DNA from: Pinus tabuliformis
Lineage: Eukaryota; Streptophyta; Pinopsida; Pinales; Pinaceae
NCBI GenBank assembly: GCA_031772625.1
Contig: CM062819.1
Location: forward strand, 819,679,503-819,743,502
Direction: 5' to 3'
DNA: 64,000 bases
Made by a program: the position numbers and the translations under genes. Below the pieces are notes generated by a model. The model ran no database searches. It was not told the origin of the DNA and was given only the letters and a program-made list of their open reading frames with translations. Positions 1 to 12,556 of this stretch are shown piece by piece. The first letter of the stretch is position 1. The number at the start of each line of letters is the position of its first letter.

Positions 1-660
1 AATTAAAAAATCATTTAAATTATAACCAGTAACATACTTAGTATAAATTTGGAGAACATTATCTATTTTGTTAGATTTTATGATAAATTGAGAAGTAATA
101 TGACCCGGGGTAAATGGAAACCATTAAATCAATATTCTCCTTTTTAAATGAGCCCTTGTCTAGATATTTGTTTTACTCGTTAAAGTGACAGGTACATTTA
201 TATGACAAGTGCACTTGTAAAAGGATGGTTTAAATTTATGAGATTTCATTAGGATGGTTTAAATTTATGAGATTTCATTTTATCCTTGATAAGGAGGTTC
301 AAGGGTCATTTAAACGGGTTGTCACATACTTCCAATCAATTTGGAGAACATTATCTTGGACCAATTTTATGCCTAAGATTTTGACTTAATATGATCCAAG
401 GCAAATTGAAAACTTTAATTCAAGATTTTCCTTTTTAAATGAACGCTATTATTCTATGGTATAGTGTTTGGCATTTGTAAGATTTCTTTTTCTCTCTTAA
501 ACTTTGAAGCGACAAGGTCGAAGTGACAAGGAGGGTCAAAGGGACATTCAAATTGGTACTCACATACGTTCAGTTAATTTGAAATTTATTATCTATTTTG
601 GAAAACTTTTATGTTTAAAATTTTGAAGTAATATGATTCAAGATTCTCCCATATTCTACT
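1..660. repeat. Decayed three-copy direct repeat
   Basis: Three related blocks begin near 33, 325 and 563. Each starts with a CATACTT-like word, continues through a TTTGGAGAACATTATCT-like stretch, then a TAATATGAYYCAAGG-like stretch. Units one and two end in a CTCCTTTTTAAATGA-like stretch. Spacing is about 292 then 238 bp, so units have diverged by indels. Within the first spacer a word of about 28 bp (AGGATGGTTTAAATTTATGA and following bases) is perfectly duplicated in tandem at about 223-279. No coding capacity is seen. This could be an old tandem array or part of an eroded transposon. Confidence 0.55.
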
Positions 661-904
661 GTCACTGGGCACTCATACATTTACAAACTAACTTAAGAGA
701 ATTAGTTGTTTGATAAGTTTTTTTAATCTGGAATCTTGAAGTGATAGGTAGGGTTTATGTGAAAATCATAATATTTTTAATATTTTGTTGGTTGTTTACC
801 AATATTATGAACTTATATAAACATTTTAATTAATTATTTCAAATTTCTTTACATTTTATGACAATTTTTTGTATTTTTTTCGCATTTTAAGGGTTTAAAA
901 AACA

Positions 905-1066
905 GTATATTTGTAATTCCTTTTGGATCTCAATTGTATAGGTAAACATGTGTTTATAGGAACAATGTATTTGCAATGTTTTTTGGATCTCAAATATATA
1001 TGAAAGTCAATGTATTTGTAATGTCTTTTGGATCTCAAGTGTATAAGTAAACATGTGTTTATTTCA
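905..1066. repeat. Short degenerate tandem repeat, about 60 bp unit
   Basis: Three units share the words GTATTTGTAAT, TTTTGGATCTCAA and (in two of them) GTAAACATGTGTTTAT. A 62-codon minus-strand open frame here simply translates the repeat (LRSK..YKYI three times), so I do not treat it as a gene. Confidence 0.6.
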
Positions 1067-1083
1067 TATATAGGTAGAGACAC

Positions 1084-2760
1084 ATTTAATATTTAATCAA
1101 TCCAAATCAAAATATATTAAAAAATGTATTGCAAGGATCATCACAAACCACAATTAATTCAAGTCATTGTATATGGTGTTTATTATTTTATAACTATGTT
1201 AATTAAGTAGTTAACTTAAACATAAATGAATTCATACAATTAACATACATTAACATCACAAAGAGTTAGAAAGCAAAATCAAATTGGATTTTTGTTAATA
1301 AAGTAAAATTATACAACTTAGATGTGATGAACATGAAGCTTTATAATTGCGTAGATTAAACCAATTGCAAATTCATTGCTCCATTTTCAATTTTATGGTT
1401 TTTTAGAACAATATAATTAAGAAATACAAATTAATATATTCTTTCTCTTCCAAATTTTCTAATTTACATGATTATAAAAATTTAGAAAATAAATAAATAA
1501 ATAGAGGAATACAAAAATCATTATGATCAGGAGTTTTTTTTTTGTGTAAAAATTTGCTAACTTGTCATCCACATTAGTGTTCATGTGTTTTTGTTTGTTT
1601 TTTCATCAAAAGTGCACATGCCAATGTAGTAGAATGATGTATTATTGTGGCCAAATTTCAAAACTATGTGACCAAGTAGCAACAACATAATTGATAAGTA
1701 AAATATAATTTAATGCTTGTATGGCAAAAGCGAATGATGATTGGAGGAAAATTTTAAGGGCTTTAAATTTCTCCTATGGACTAATTTTCCTTGTTTTTTT
1801 TCTCAAAATAAGATTTCTCAAATTCCATTTTTCCATCTTCCAAATTACAATAAAACTATTTACTCTAAAAATTACCAAAATTTTATAGAGATTATATAAA
1901 ATTCTTAGAAATTGAATAATTTTACAAAAATATCAAGTTATTTTTCATCTTTAACACAACAACTAAAGTTATATGTCCATATTTAGACAAATTCTCTGGT
2001 AAACTTCCATTTTTTGTGTTAGATACTAAATATTCAAATTTAAATTTTGTAATATATACAATTTAATAACAAATAATACATGAAGAAAATAAGCATTAAC
2101 ATTGTTCATTAAATGGATGTAGCACATATGTTAAGAAAGAAAAAATAACTTAATAAAATCCATCATATCTTTCATCATTACTATGTTTAACCATAAATAA
2201 TAATAAACAATGGTCATAAATAAATACAAACAGTGTGTACCAACATATAGTTTGAAAATAAAGTAGAAGGAAAACCACCCACTTTGAAACAATGTCTTTA
2301 TTAGTCTCTTCCTCGCCAAGCACTATAGCACTTACCTCACAGTCAAATTCCTTTGACTTTTGATTAGTTTTATGAGTTTGTGTAACTTTAACCAATGTTT
2401 TAAGAAAATGTTGAATATTCCTATTTTCTTGTAAATTAAAATATAAATTTCTAGTTTCTGGAAATCTTATTTCTAATTTTCCATTGGTTGAGCGAGCTTT
2501 GATGTGACATAATTTCCCTGGTGGAGGGTGATTTATTTTTTGTATTTTTCATTTTCTGACAAATCATTTTAAAATATAAATAAAGGTCAATATTGTAAGT
2601 GATCATTTTGTCGGTGAGTGCCCTGACACTAACATTGACACAATGCTCTAAGAAGGTCTTTTACGTAAGCGAGGAGGGGGAGGTTTCATCAGTGAGTGCT
2701 CTGACGCTGTCACTAACATAGGGATTGCTAGTGTGTTTACCTCTTATTTCATTTTAAACT
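1084..2760. other. AT-rich sequence without recognisable gene
   Basis: Long A/T runs and short open frames only. The two overlapping minus-strand frames near 2131-2395 have no recognisable domain. Nothing repeat-like stood out by eye. Confidence 0.5.
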
Positions 2761-2769
2761 TCTTTTCAT

Positions 2770-3660
2770 TATAAAATTTTATAAATTTAGTTGTGTGGGA
2801 GAACAGTTGCCTGGAGCCATGAATATATGTGGAATTAAAGATGTGTCGAGGAGGAGGTATGTGTGGGAGAACGGGGATGCAAAGGGAACTTTCTTCCACA
2901 AACATGAAATTATTTAGCAGAAACTTAGTATCCAATATTAAATGAAGTGTATTTTTAATGTGTGTGAGAAATAAGTGTTGTGTGGGAGAACGAGTGTGTG
3001 GAGCAAGGAACAAAAACTTTCATTCACAATATTCTACATCTCTGCATACATTTCCCCTTTGCACACTTCTTATGCATACCTCTCAACACGAAATATTAAT
3101 CAATTAATTAGTGGTTTTGACTTATTAAAGGTTGGAGCATGAAATTTTTGGTTTACGTGTATATTAGGTGTGAAATAATGGTGGGAAATTGACGCTCTCC
3201 ACTATTATATCATCCTGGGCTCGTTTTATTTGAATCGGGATGCAAAGGAGTTGTGGAGAAACTAATTTTTCGATGATCGAATGTGCAATTTTCAAAGCTA
3301 TGTTCGACAACTTTGATCATTTAAAAACGAGAAACAACAAATCTTGGTATTCGCAGTTCCTGAATACTATGTGCACTTGTGATTTGAAATTTGTGAACTA
3401 AATACTTATTATCCAATATTAAATGAAGCGTGTTTTTAATGCATGTTAGGAAGAAGTTTTATTCAAGAGAATGGGTGCGTGGAGCAAGGAACATAAACTT
3501 TCTTCCGCAATGTTATGTACCTTTGCATACATCCCCGCACACCTCCCTAATGCACAACACTATGTATTAATCAATTAATTATTGTTTTTGGATTATTAAA
3601 GTTTGGGGAATGAAAATTTTGGGTTATATGCATATCGGGTGAAAAATAAGTATAGGTGAT
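2770..3660. repeat. Direct duplication of about 250 bp plus GTGTGGGAGAAC words
   Basis: A block at about 2923-3185 (ACTTAGTATCCAATATTAAA, then GTGTGGAGCAAGGAACA, TTTGCATACAT, ATTAATCAATTAATTA, GGTTGGAGCATGAAA) recurs diverged at about 3400-3655. The word GTGTGGGAGAAC also occurs three times between 2790 and 2995. The blocks are separated by about 215 bp of different sequence, so this is an interrupted duplication, not a clean array. Confidence 0.6.
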
Positions 3661-3699
3661 TAATTGTTCCCACTACTATGCTTGTTCATTATATCACTA

Positions 3700-4115
3700 C
3701 CAATTAATTACAGGTCCTAGTGTGCATTTATTTTCAGCACACAAACCATACCTTTTACCTTATGAAATCCATCCAATTTGGAGTATTCTTGAAAAACATA
3801 AATATATATGTGCAAAATTAAAAATATTTAATTGTATTAATGTTGCTTATCAATAAAAAAATATTCTCCAAGTTGAATCACTCAATTTGACCTTGAAATG
3901 AAGGTTGGGTGTGCATTTTTGTGAAGCATGCCAAAATTTCCTTGCTTCACTCAAATGCACACCTAAGCTTCGTTTCTTGGCCAATATGATTGATTCATAT
4001 TGTATACTATTATTTAGTGATTACTGGTCTTGGTGTGAATTTATTTGAGGCACAAAAGCCTTGCTTTTTACCCTATAAAATCAATCTAATTTCGAGTATT
4101 CATGCACAACAAAAA
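3700..4115. repeat. Second diverged direct repeat, about 95 bp
   Basis: The segment at about 3711-3805 (ACAGGTCCTAGTGTGCATTT, CAGCACACAAACC, TTTGGAGTATTCTTG) is matched by about 4022-4115 (ACTGGTCTTGGTGTGAATTT, AGGCACAAAAGCC, TTCGAGTATTCATG). Spacing is about 310 bp. Function unknown. Confidence 0.5.
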
Positions 4116-4401
4116 ATTAATGAGGATGAGTTACTCCCCACCCAAATTTAATGAGGATGTACTTCATGCTATGTGAGAAGGCATGTTACCCACACATTTC
4201 AAAGGTCTCATAGGTCATATATAAATATGAAGAGATTTATAATTTGTAAATTGTAAAACATTGGTGATGTTGTTATGTTTTTTATACATATTGTTTATTT
4301 TACAACATGGAGTAGAGGCAACACAACCTTGTTTGCCATATTTAGCCAATGAAAAATGTTGTACATTCTACATGTAAATTGGTTGGAAGATGGTTGGATC
4401 A

Positions 4402-5131
4402 TGATAGGATAAATGGCATCCTCCTAGGGTAATTTATGCGTGGAATGTTTCCCACCATACCTTGCATCAAATAACTAGGGTCCTTGAATACCATGACCAA
4501 ATCATTTTTGGTTTTCTTTAGTTCAACATCTAAAATTTTGAGCTTTGCCATGACCTTTGTCAATTTCTTTGAGGGGTAATCTGATTTAGTTGGAACCACA
4601 ATGGTGCAAACATGATTTTCAATTTACTGTTGCAGCCTTTGCACTTGTTCCTGCAAAATAAAAACATCTTTATTTCTATCACCTAATTATCCTATTCATA
4701 TCTCTTTTTATTTTTCAACTTGATCCAACTTAGTTGTTTCAGTGTGCTTAGTCCCAGTGATTTTTAACTTTTTCCTTAGTGAGTGCACCTCATTTTTTCT
4801 ATTCTACAACAAGGACTTGATGTTGTGTTGCCATACTAATTCTAATTTTATAACTCCTTTCTTTAATTTGTTGAAAATCCATTTGCAAAGTTTCAAATGA
4901 AGAAGGAGTATCTTCTATTGTGAATGCTTCCAAATCAATGGAGATATAAGAGGAAGTAGTGTGCCCTAGATTTCCCAACTGCATTTGAAAACTAGGCTCA
5001 TTTGAAGGTCCTTCTATTAGTTTGATTTGTATGTCTTCTTCATCCTTTGTTTGAATTTTAGTCCTCTTTTGTGACTGGGAATCCTCCATCTCAACATCTA
5101 TCTTTTTCAAAAATAAAAAAACTTCTTCCAT
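4402..5131 (-). pseudogene. Unknown coiled-coil-like ORF remnant
   Basis: I do not recognise the family. Reading from 5131 leftwards, an acidic and Ser/Thr-rich N-terminal part of about 100 residues is followed by a frameshift near 4800. The downstream frame contains heptad-like Leu/Gln/Glu spacing (LQEQVQRLQQ, stop, IENHV) and a Lys-rich tail (KLTKVMAKLKILDVELKK). At least three in-frame stops break it. The charged coiled-coil character resembles the extension region of the GAG-only element at 12.5-15 kb, so it may be a decayed retroelement accessory region, but no alignment was possible here. It has no visible promoter, RT or integrase context. Confidence 0.3.
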
Positions 5132-5554
5132 TGATTAAAACAAAAGAAAGTTACATATGCCAGTTTTTATATACATCTATTAGTCCCAATTTTCTTCAAA
5201 GACTAAGAAAGAGAGAAGGTATATGGAATTGTAAAGAGAAAGTTCCATGAGTCAAGGGCCATAGCTTCCTCTAATGAAGCATGAACCAGATCAAAATGTA
5301 AGCAATACAGAGAAAAAAACCATACAAAAAACAAAATGACACCCTGCTACAATAAAGTTTTGAATGATGAACAAGGCACATGACAAAAAGAAACAAAAAC
5401 ATATCCATCACTAGAAGAATAAAGCCCCCGAACATGAGATAGATCTAGTGATGAGGAAATCAAACCAGATCTTCCCAGGAGTGATAGAAGCCCCTCACTT
5501 TCAGAGTAACTATTTCATAACATTTTGCTCACATAAAATGTGACAAAAGGAGAT
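5132..5554. other. Spacer without recognisable feature
   Basis: Between the coiled-coil remnant and the LINE RNase H tail I see no ORF, repeat or structural signal. Confidence 0.4.
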
Positions 5555-6700
5555 TTAATTGAAAGTTACCATCATGGATTTAATTTTATCTAACCAGTGT
5601 AACAATGTGGGCACATCCAATCTAGAATGGACCTTGGCCCAATCAATAACTGTCTTCGAGTCCCCAAAGATCAATATCTCCTCAACAACAAGCCAATTTG
5701 CACAACATATTACCCCCCATAGAGCCAAGACCTCTACTCTAACATTGGTGTAAGATCCCCTTGACCAGAAAAATGGAAGGCCACAGATGGTCAAAAGATG
5801 ATAATAAACCCACACCCACACTCTCCATTCGCATAGGCTCCATAAAAAAAACAACACAAGAAAAATTGTCAATCTTCTTGAAAGTCCATTAGCGCTTATG
5901 AAAAATGAGTCTCCATGGACCTATTTCTAGAAAGTAGGCCACAATTTTCGAGGAGCTATATCTCAAATTTGGTGCTTTCTTCTCAAAATGTAGTCGTTCC
6001 TACATCAACAAATGCCCAAAATATATATAGTGGTATTGTCCTAAATTCAAGGTGGAAATTTGACCAGTTGAGGAGGAAATATTTATTATAAGACTTGTAC
6101 AATTGCAAAAATAAATTAAGAGAATTAAAGACCTCCTACATAGAGATAGCAAAAGGGAAGTTCAAGAAAATGTGAACAACCTCCTCATATGGCGATCTAC
6201 ACATACGACAAAAACTCGGGCCCTGAAATTCTCCCTTGGAGATATTTTCCCATGTGAGAATTTGATTATGTAACACTAACCAGGTGAAGCATTTCAATTT
6301 TGTTGGAACCTACCATTTCTAGATGCGGGCCAACCAATCTGTGCTATGATCGAGCCAATATTACTTGGTGATATATGTGTATACATCTTTGGCAATGATG
6401 TTACCACCATGGGAGCGACTAGCCCATATGAGCCTATCAACCTTACCAAACAGAGAATCCTAGCATGAAATAGTTTGGTTCAGTAGTCTTCCCAATAGAG
6501 AACATGCATAGAAGGGAGAGTCCATTCCTCTGCATTCAGCCATTTAGTAGAGGGAAAGAATACGTTGTGTGAGAAGCCAATGTTTGCTAAGATGAAGATC
6601 CAACACCCATTAAGAAGTTGAATAATGGGGAGAGAGAAGATATGATCCCCCACCAGTCTAATTATAACATCTAAAGCTTAAACCAATGAATATTTTGTTA
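5555..6700 (-). mobile_element. Plant LINE ORF2 C-terminal fragment (zf-RVT + RNase H)
   Basis: Read on the minus strand, about 6130-6450 encodes the zinc-binding region that follows reverse transcriptase in plant L1-type LINEs: DRLIWASRSHGGN, FTWLVLHNQILTWEN, then FCRMCRSPYEEVVHIFLNFP (C-x2-C...H-type). Downstream, 5555-5872 holds an RNase H-like segment with VEVLALWGVICCANWL and the GDSKTVIDWAK motif, which carries a catalytic-type Asp. Stops and at least one frameshift lie between the two parts. The RT catalytic region is absent from the visible fragment, and the 5' end fades out around 6.7 kb. Family knowledge gives the order RT, zf-RVT, RNase H. The call is firm for the domains, weaker for the outer boundaries. 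Confidence 0.8.
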
Positions 6701-6899
6701 CCACTACCAAGCACCCAACGAAGATTTCCACACATCCAAGGTTTTGATTTCATCAAGTTGCGCCATATGAATGACACATTGTTCTTTAATTCTTAGCTAA
6801 TGATTTATAACATAAAATTGATCCCACTACAGAATTTGACCCCTTGGGCTAATCAACTCCCCAAATCCAAACCACTACAAGAGTCTCGATTTCTTCAAG

Positions 6900-7526
6900 G
6901 CCAACCCACCAGACATCCAATCATCTTTATGAAAACACTACTAATCTGACAATGGAGTAATACTTACTGACCATTGGTTGGAACAATATCTAAGAATAAG
7001 TCTATAATGATCTTGAAATATATCCTCTAGGAAATATCTAACAATGAAAATATGTACTTGTCCTGGATGGATCCTAACATTTAGCTACTCCAATGTAATA
7101 TTTTATATAGAAATAAATATTATCTTCCACATTTGAGAATATTGACGATGCTCCAAACATTGGGACAGTTCCGCAAGACTGTCAGACTCAATATGGGAAT
7201 ATTACACATATATGTCTTAAATTTACACATCCCATTATCCATAAATGGACCAAATTCAAATTCCTAGTTGGTGACCAACCATAGCAATTACATTAACTTC
7301 TTTCATTGTACCAACACACTGCCCCCATCAATGGTCCCCATTCTAGACCAATATGTCATACCAATTGGGAGACTAAGGATCAACTCCAAACGCCTCTCTG
7401 ATTAGAAGTAGCAATGCATATATTTTACCTTGACAATAGCATATGAAACATTCTCTACTTCTCTATTCCAATGATGTATAGTTATTATCCTGATAAAAAT
7501 CATAGCAAAGGCAATATCATTCTTAC
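6900..7526. other. No recognisable gene or repeat
   Basis: Short frames only. This could be more of the decayed LINE body upstream of the zinc-finger region, but I could not read an RT motif in it. Confidence 0.35.
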
Positions 7527-8110
7527 ATTAGAGGAAACTTCAGCCTAAAAGATCCCATGAAATTTTCGTGTAATTTCCATGTCATAATATCTAAACCAAT
7601 CAAAACCTTTTAAATTTAAAAAGAGGAACATGTAAATATTTTGGAGGGAAAAGAAGAAAACTGTTTTTTTCATTGTACTTTTGGCTTATCTCCTTATAGG
7701 TTTACTCAAATTTCAAGTTTAGACACTCGTTGGATGCGGAATTAAATTCCACATACAATGAGTACCCATTATGCATACCTCCACGAAGACCCACATTGAT
7801 AAAAATTGAATATACATTAACAAAGTGTGTTGAACATGATTTTTAAATGTATCTTCATTTTTTATCAATGTGGGTCTTCTCAGAGGTATGCATAATGGGT
7901 ACTCATTAGATGTGGAATTTAATTCCGCATCCAACGGTGTCTACACTTGAAATTTGAGTAAACCTATAAGGATATAAGAGAAAACTACAATAAAAAAAAG
8001 GTAATTTTCTTTTTTTCTCTCCAAAATTCATAACTCTTATTTTATTATTTTAACTATTATTTTATTATTTTTCCTTAGGAGGCCACTTTTAGGTTGAAAT
8101 TTCCTCTAAT
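7527..8110. mobile_element. MITE-like foldback element with long inverted arms
   Basis: The left arm (about 7527-7812) and the reverse complement of the right arm (about 7849-8110) match over nearly their whole length. The outer ends read ATTAGAGGAAACTTCAGCC on the left and, reverse complemented, ATTAGAGGAAATTTCAACC on the right. The best-preserved inner part includes GAGTACCCATTATGCATACC. The loop is only about 36 bp. No transposase is encoded. Long, non-coding inverted arms with a tiny loop fit a foldback or Mutator-like MITE. I could not find a convincing target duplication, so the superfamily is unassigned. Confidence 0.8.
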
Positions 8111-8560
8111 GAGTGTAATTATTAACAGACCCACTTGTAGAAACATTTAGTATATCTTGAATAAAATAAGGCAAATCTTGCACAACACCAACAATATCTA
8201 CACCCTCATAGATTATAATCTATCTAGTAAGAGCCACAATTCCATCCTATCTTACCTCCCTGATACCTTTTGTCCTCTAGGCCAACCCCTTCCAACTTAT
8301 TTTCACCAACCTGCTTAGTGAACCACCTTATAAGTGAATTTTTCTTAATCTTGTGATGTATATTATGCACTTCTACTATGATGTATCTGTGGCAGTAACT
8401 TTCATCTGTTCCAACGACGTCATCATTATGTATTGCACCGTGTCCATTTACAACCACAAAACTATCTAACATTCTCCAGTAGCATCTTAAGCTTCGAGGA
8501 TTATGAAATTACTATTATGCTCGTTCCATGGCATGCGAATGCACATTATAAATTGATATG
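8111..8560. other. No recognisable feature
   Basis: An 82-codon minus-strand frame (8224-8472) has no recognisable motif. Otherwise empty by eye. Confidence 0.4.
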
Positions 8561-8670
8561 TGATGAGCACTAATATTGCAGCAAGAATGTTGCAACTCTC
8601 GGGGCTACCAACTTTGCTTCATCAACCTAGGGTTCGTACAAACTTGGAGGTGATTGTTCTATATACACAA
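8561..8670 (+). repeat. Dispersed repeat, copy 1 (mate at 34,361)
   Basis: TGATGAGCACTAATATTGCA, AAGAATGTTGCAACTC, GGTTCGTACAAACTT and GAGGTGATTGTT align in order with 34,361-34,470 (TGATGAGCTTTGGTATTGTA, AAGAATGTTGCAACTC, GATTCGTATAAACTT, GAGGTGATGGTG). Roughly three quarters of bases match by eye. The second copy lies beside the copia C2 3' LTR, so this may be an LTR or target-sequence fragment of a repeat family. Confidence 0.6.
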
Positions 8671-10081
8671 ATAAATGTAATGGTCTACTCTATCATTGTT
8701 CAACTGGGGAGATAGACCACTAGGGTTTCTCAAACCAGTCTTCTATTGACTAGAAGAAGTCTGACTACCAACTGGAGAAGGGAAAATTATCCTAAATGAA
8801 AGAAAAGGAATGTTGCCTATTTTAAGGAATGAAAGACTAAATTGGTGGATGCTTGTAAAGTGACATGAAATCCTCTATCTACTCATTGAGAAATTTTGTT
8901 AGCAAAAGAAACCTAGCTTAACCCTATTTATCACATGTGATTATTTAAACTAACTAAGCATGGAATCTGATCTAGAGAGTATTATAACTATTGCATGCAT
9001 GTGCTAATTAAGAAATAAAAAGAACTCTTTTTCTTTATCTTTTCATTTTATGAATGAAAATGCTAATCTTCACTTGTTCTTTGGAAGGGGAGACAGGTAT
9101 GGAGGAAGAGGGTTAGAATGGTCTTAAGGGTATGGAGGTCAAGTGGGGGCCTAATCCCAGCTTAAGTGATGATTTTGCTGAATTCGGGCTCAAAACAAGC
9201 TACTACAGGATTTCCTACAGGAAAACTACAGGATGTCCTAGTTCTCCTACATGATCCCCTATTTTACTACAGGAAACAGGCCGAAAGCTTAGGAAGTGGT
9301 TTAGAAGGTGGAATGAAGTGTGGGAAAGGTAGATAATGGGAGAATAAGTCCTGAAGGGGGTGAACACTATCCATGGCTCAATCAAGTTCTTCAAGATGGT
9401 TGGATTTGCTCAATGGAAATGCCAATTTTTGCTTATAAAAAAAAGAATTTGGATTGAGGTTTTAGTGGATTTTGGCAACATGGGTGGATAAGGCTTAGAT
9501 GAGGCCAATGATATGAGGTCTCCCTATAATGTAGAAGCTCATGCAACAACATACATTCTTGTCTGCATCTATGCACAAATTCATCTATATATGGGAAAGA
9601 TTTATTAAATGGAAGAAAAAAGAGTTATTACCATCTAATAGCTAAGTTCATGAATGGAAGTGCTCTAAAACCAAAGAAAAACTTAAGAGATCATAAATGA
9701 AAATTGTAACTCACCCTAAGAAACTTAAAGACAATGACCTACTCATCAAGAAACCCTAGATTATGCAGGAAAGTAAGAACTCTGTTTTTGGGTTGTATGA
9801 AAGTGTCCCTCAAGTCATGATCCCAAAAGAGAGAGATGAGGTGAAAACCACTATCACCAGCTTTTATGAAATGTCTTTTGTGACCATGGTACCACTTTTC
9901 TAACTATCCACAAATGGAAGCAAACTAATTAATCATACCAATACCTGCAAATTAACAACACCAAAATTAGTTCAACAACTAACTATGAATGTAATCTAAG
10001 CATACACATACAAAAATAGGAACCTCTGCTACTAGGGTTGGGCCCTAACCCAAGAGCTTCAGCCCTATGAGTCAACTCAGT
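8671..10081. other. No recognisable gene
   Basis: Only short frames. A stretch near 9200-9290 repeats the word CTACAGGA or CTACAGGAAA several times, but not as a regular array. Confidence 0.4.
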
Positions 10082-10570
10082 GTTGGATCAATGGAATGCT
10101 TCTCATTTTCATTAAAATTTAAAAAATATACAAGAGTGATCAGTCACAATGTCTCAACTCGAAAATGCATCTTAGCTACAATAAACAAAAGTCGAATCCT
10201 AATGAGGCTCTAAGCCTTCTTATTTATACAACTGAAGTTACCAACAAATTCCTTAAATTTAGGGAGGTCTGGCTCCCAAACTCGAGATTAACTAGTCTTC
10301 AACTATGACTGGCTTAGCTGCCAATGATCTTAATGGCTTAGTTGCTTGAAACTCTGAGCTGATGAGATTTGATGGAGGAATATTCGAGTGAGTGAGGAGT
10401 TAAGGAGGGAGATCCCATCTCCTAAAATCCCTCTTGCTTGTCCCCTTCGAGTTCCTGCACTTTAATTAGCCAAAATTTGCTTCAAAACTTGTAATCAATG
10501 CACATTGGACCACAAGACATGACATCTCATCTTTACCCTTCTCATTAAGAAAAATATAACAAAACATGTA
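10082..10570 (-). repeat. Possible solo LTR, uncertain
   Basis: The segment starts TGTTGGATCAATGGAATGCT and contains a TCATTTTCATT stretch and a TCTTATTTATACAACT stretch. This layout resembles the minus-oriented LTR of E1 at 16,136, but the sequence is clearly different. No PBS, polypurine tract or second copy was found, so this rests on style alone. Confidence 0.22.
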
Positions 10571-12360
10571 AAGAATTATGAGAAAAGTTGATTTTAGTAA
10601 GTTGGAGAGTTGCATTAAGGTCCATATAATTTACCCATTGATGAGCCTCATCAATATGTATGCCTTCAATGAATTTGTTATAAATCTTAAATATTAATTT
10701 AACAAAAAACTTGCCAAAAATGTTGGCTCACTAACAATTTTAAATTTCTTCTCTTGACATTTCTTTATAATATGTAGTAACATTGGCTTTAGCACTATAA
10801 AATTGTGCACTTAGAATAAACTTAACACCAATTCTTATCTCTAATCATAGACATATACATACCTGTACCTCGAGGCTTCTTAGTCAACTCATATGCCAAC
10901 ATGCTCCCCTACTCTCACATTTTGCATGAGTTATGGCTTTAAAAGTCCAACACCACTGTACTACCCTAATGTTTTAGCATCAAACTTATGCCACAATATG
11001 TCCCTAAGGTTTCAACATCAAACTTACATGCATAAACCACCATTTACACGTAGTATTTCACACAATAGCAACAACACCAGTGCCTATGCACCAGCTGTCG
11101 CAACACAGAGTTCCTTTGAGTATAATGTGGTTTCTTAGTAATTTCTCTTCTTTACTACTTTTGAAATGTCGAAAATGATGAGGGAAATGACTAAAAGTGC
11201 TCCTGATAATAGCCCCAAAAACTGCAAGATTTTAGTCACCGATGGCATCTCAACAACCATTTTCTCAAGAGAGTTCCTCTTCAAACTCTTTTCTTTTACC
11301 ATAGGGGTTTCAACATCCATTATTTTTTTAACCCTACCACATCGCCAAGCTTCTTGATTTTTCCATTTTCTCAATTTCTGGTCTGCTTTCATGAATATAA
11401 GGTGTAGAAATAATTTCCACACTATTATTATAATTTATATGGTGTGTGTTTGTTGTGGCTTCAGAATTCCGCTGCCGAAACATGGGGGATAACCACCCGG
11501 TCTGGACCTTAAGACAACTCCTTTTCCATTTAAAGTGGTGGCTCCGACTAGGGATAATGGGACCAGTTTCCCAATGTGGGTTTTAAGATGAGAGTGGGTG
11601 GTTCATGAGTGTTTTTGCAATAGAATAATGATAATCTAAGTGACTTATTCTATGATGCAATTTCTCTAACTTAACTTATTCTAATATAAACTCGAGTGTT
11701 CTTGCATGGTATGTGATCTACAAAGATATCCTTTTAACATGTGATAATAAAGATTGAACACAATTAAATGGAGATGATAACGTAAAAGATAATTCCTTTG
11801 ACTAAAGAGATAGTCAAAGGAATTTATAAAATATATCTCATGTCTAATGAGTTATATATGAAAATCAAAACCTCAGTTATGGCATCAATACAAAAGTGCA
11901 ATTAATGCTTCACAGAAACAATAAATATCACATATAATTCATGAAAAGAAAGTTTTGCCACTAATTAAATGTAAACAGAACTATGCATACACGATAATAG
12001 TACCAAATGTATGAAGTCCTGCTCATTTTACAAATGACATAGACCAATTTTTTCCTTCAAATCAAATTGTCTCCCAAGAATACAAAAGTGCATCAACAAA
12101 GGAAAGTACTCTGATATCTAAAAGAAAAGATCATGTTCCATCATTTCACCAAAGCATTCACAAACTTACAATAGTGCATTCTTTGCAAATGTTTTTGATA
12201 AAATTCTAGACCCTTCTCTAAATGCATGAGAAGGGTATAAATACTATTCTAACTAAGTATGCAAAAATAGATTATACAAAATTTGAGGAGGTTTCGAACA
12301 ACCTTGCTCCTACATAGGTAACTAACTCCAAAAATAAACAGAGATCAACTAAATAGAACT
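10571..12360. other. Unassigned region left of the GAG-only element
   Basis: A 95-codon minus-strand frame at 11,135-11,422 is Lys/Glu-rich and ends with a hydrophobic stretch (ILQFLGLLSGALLVISLIIF), but nothing identifies it. About 11,450-11,590 is a locally GC-richer patch. The 3' LTR of E1 should lie in or left of this region, but I could not see a copy of the 16,136-16,756 LTR. Confidence 0.35.
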
Positions 12361-12556
12361 AAGAGGATGACTTGTTGTATGCCAGCTTGTCCTTTAAATC
12401 GTAAATATTGATCATCGATTGAATTTGAGGAGGTGGCCTGAAATGAGATTTGAGTTATCCTATAAAGATTGCATCGGAAAGAGGTGGCAACATCCTTTGA
12501 GTCGTATGGAGGGAACAGTTGAGGGTCATGATCTAGCTATGTGACTTGACCAGATA

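Noticed and set aside
10893..11422. Small frames with a hydrophobic segment as a membrane protein gene
   Set aside because: Short, overlapping on both strands, no family recognised and no gene context.
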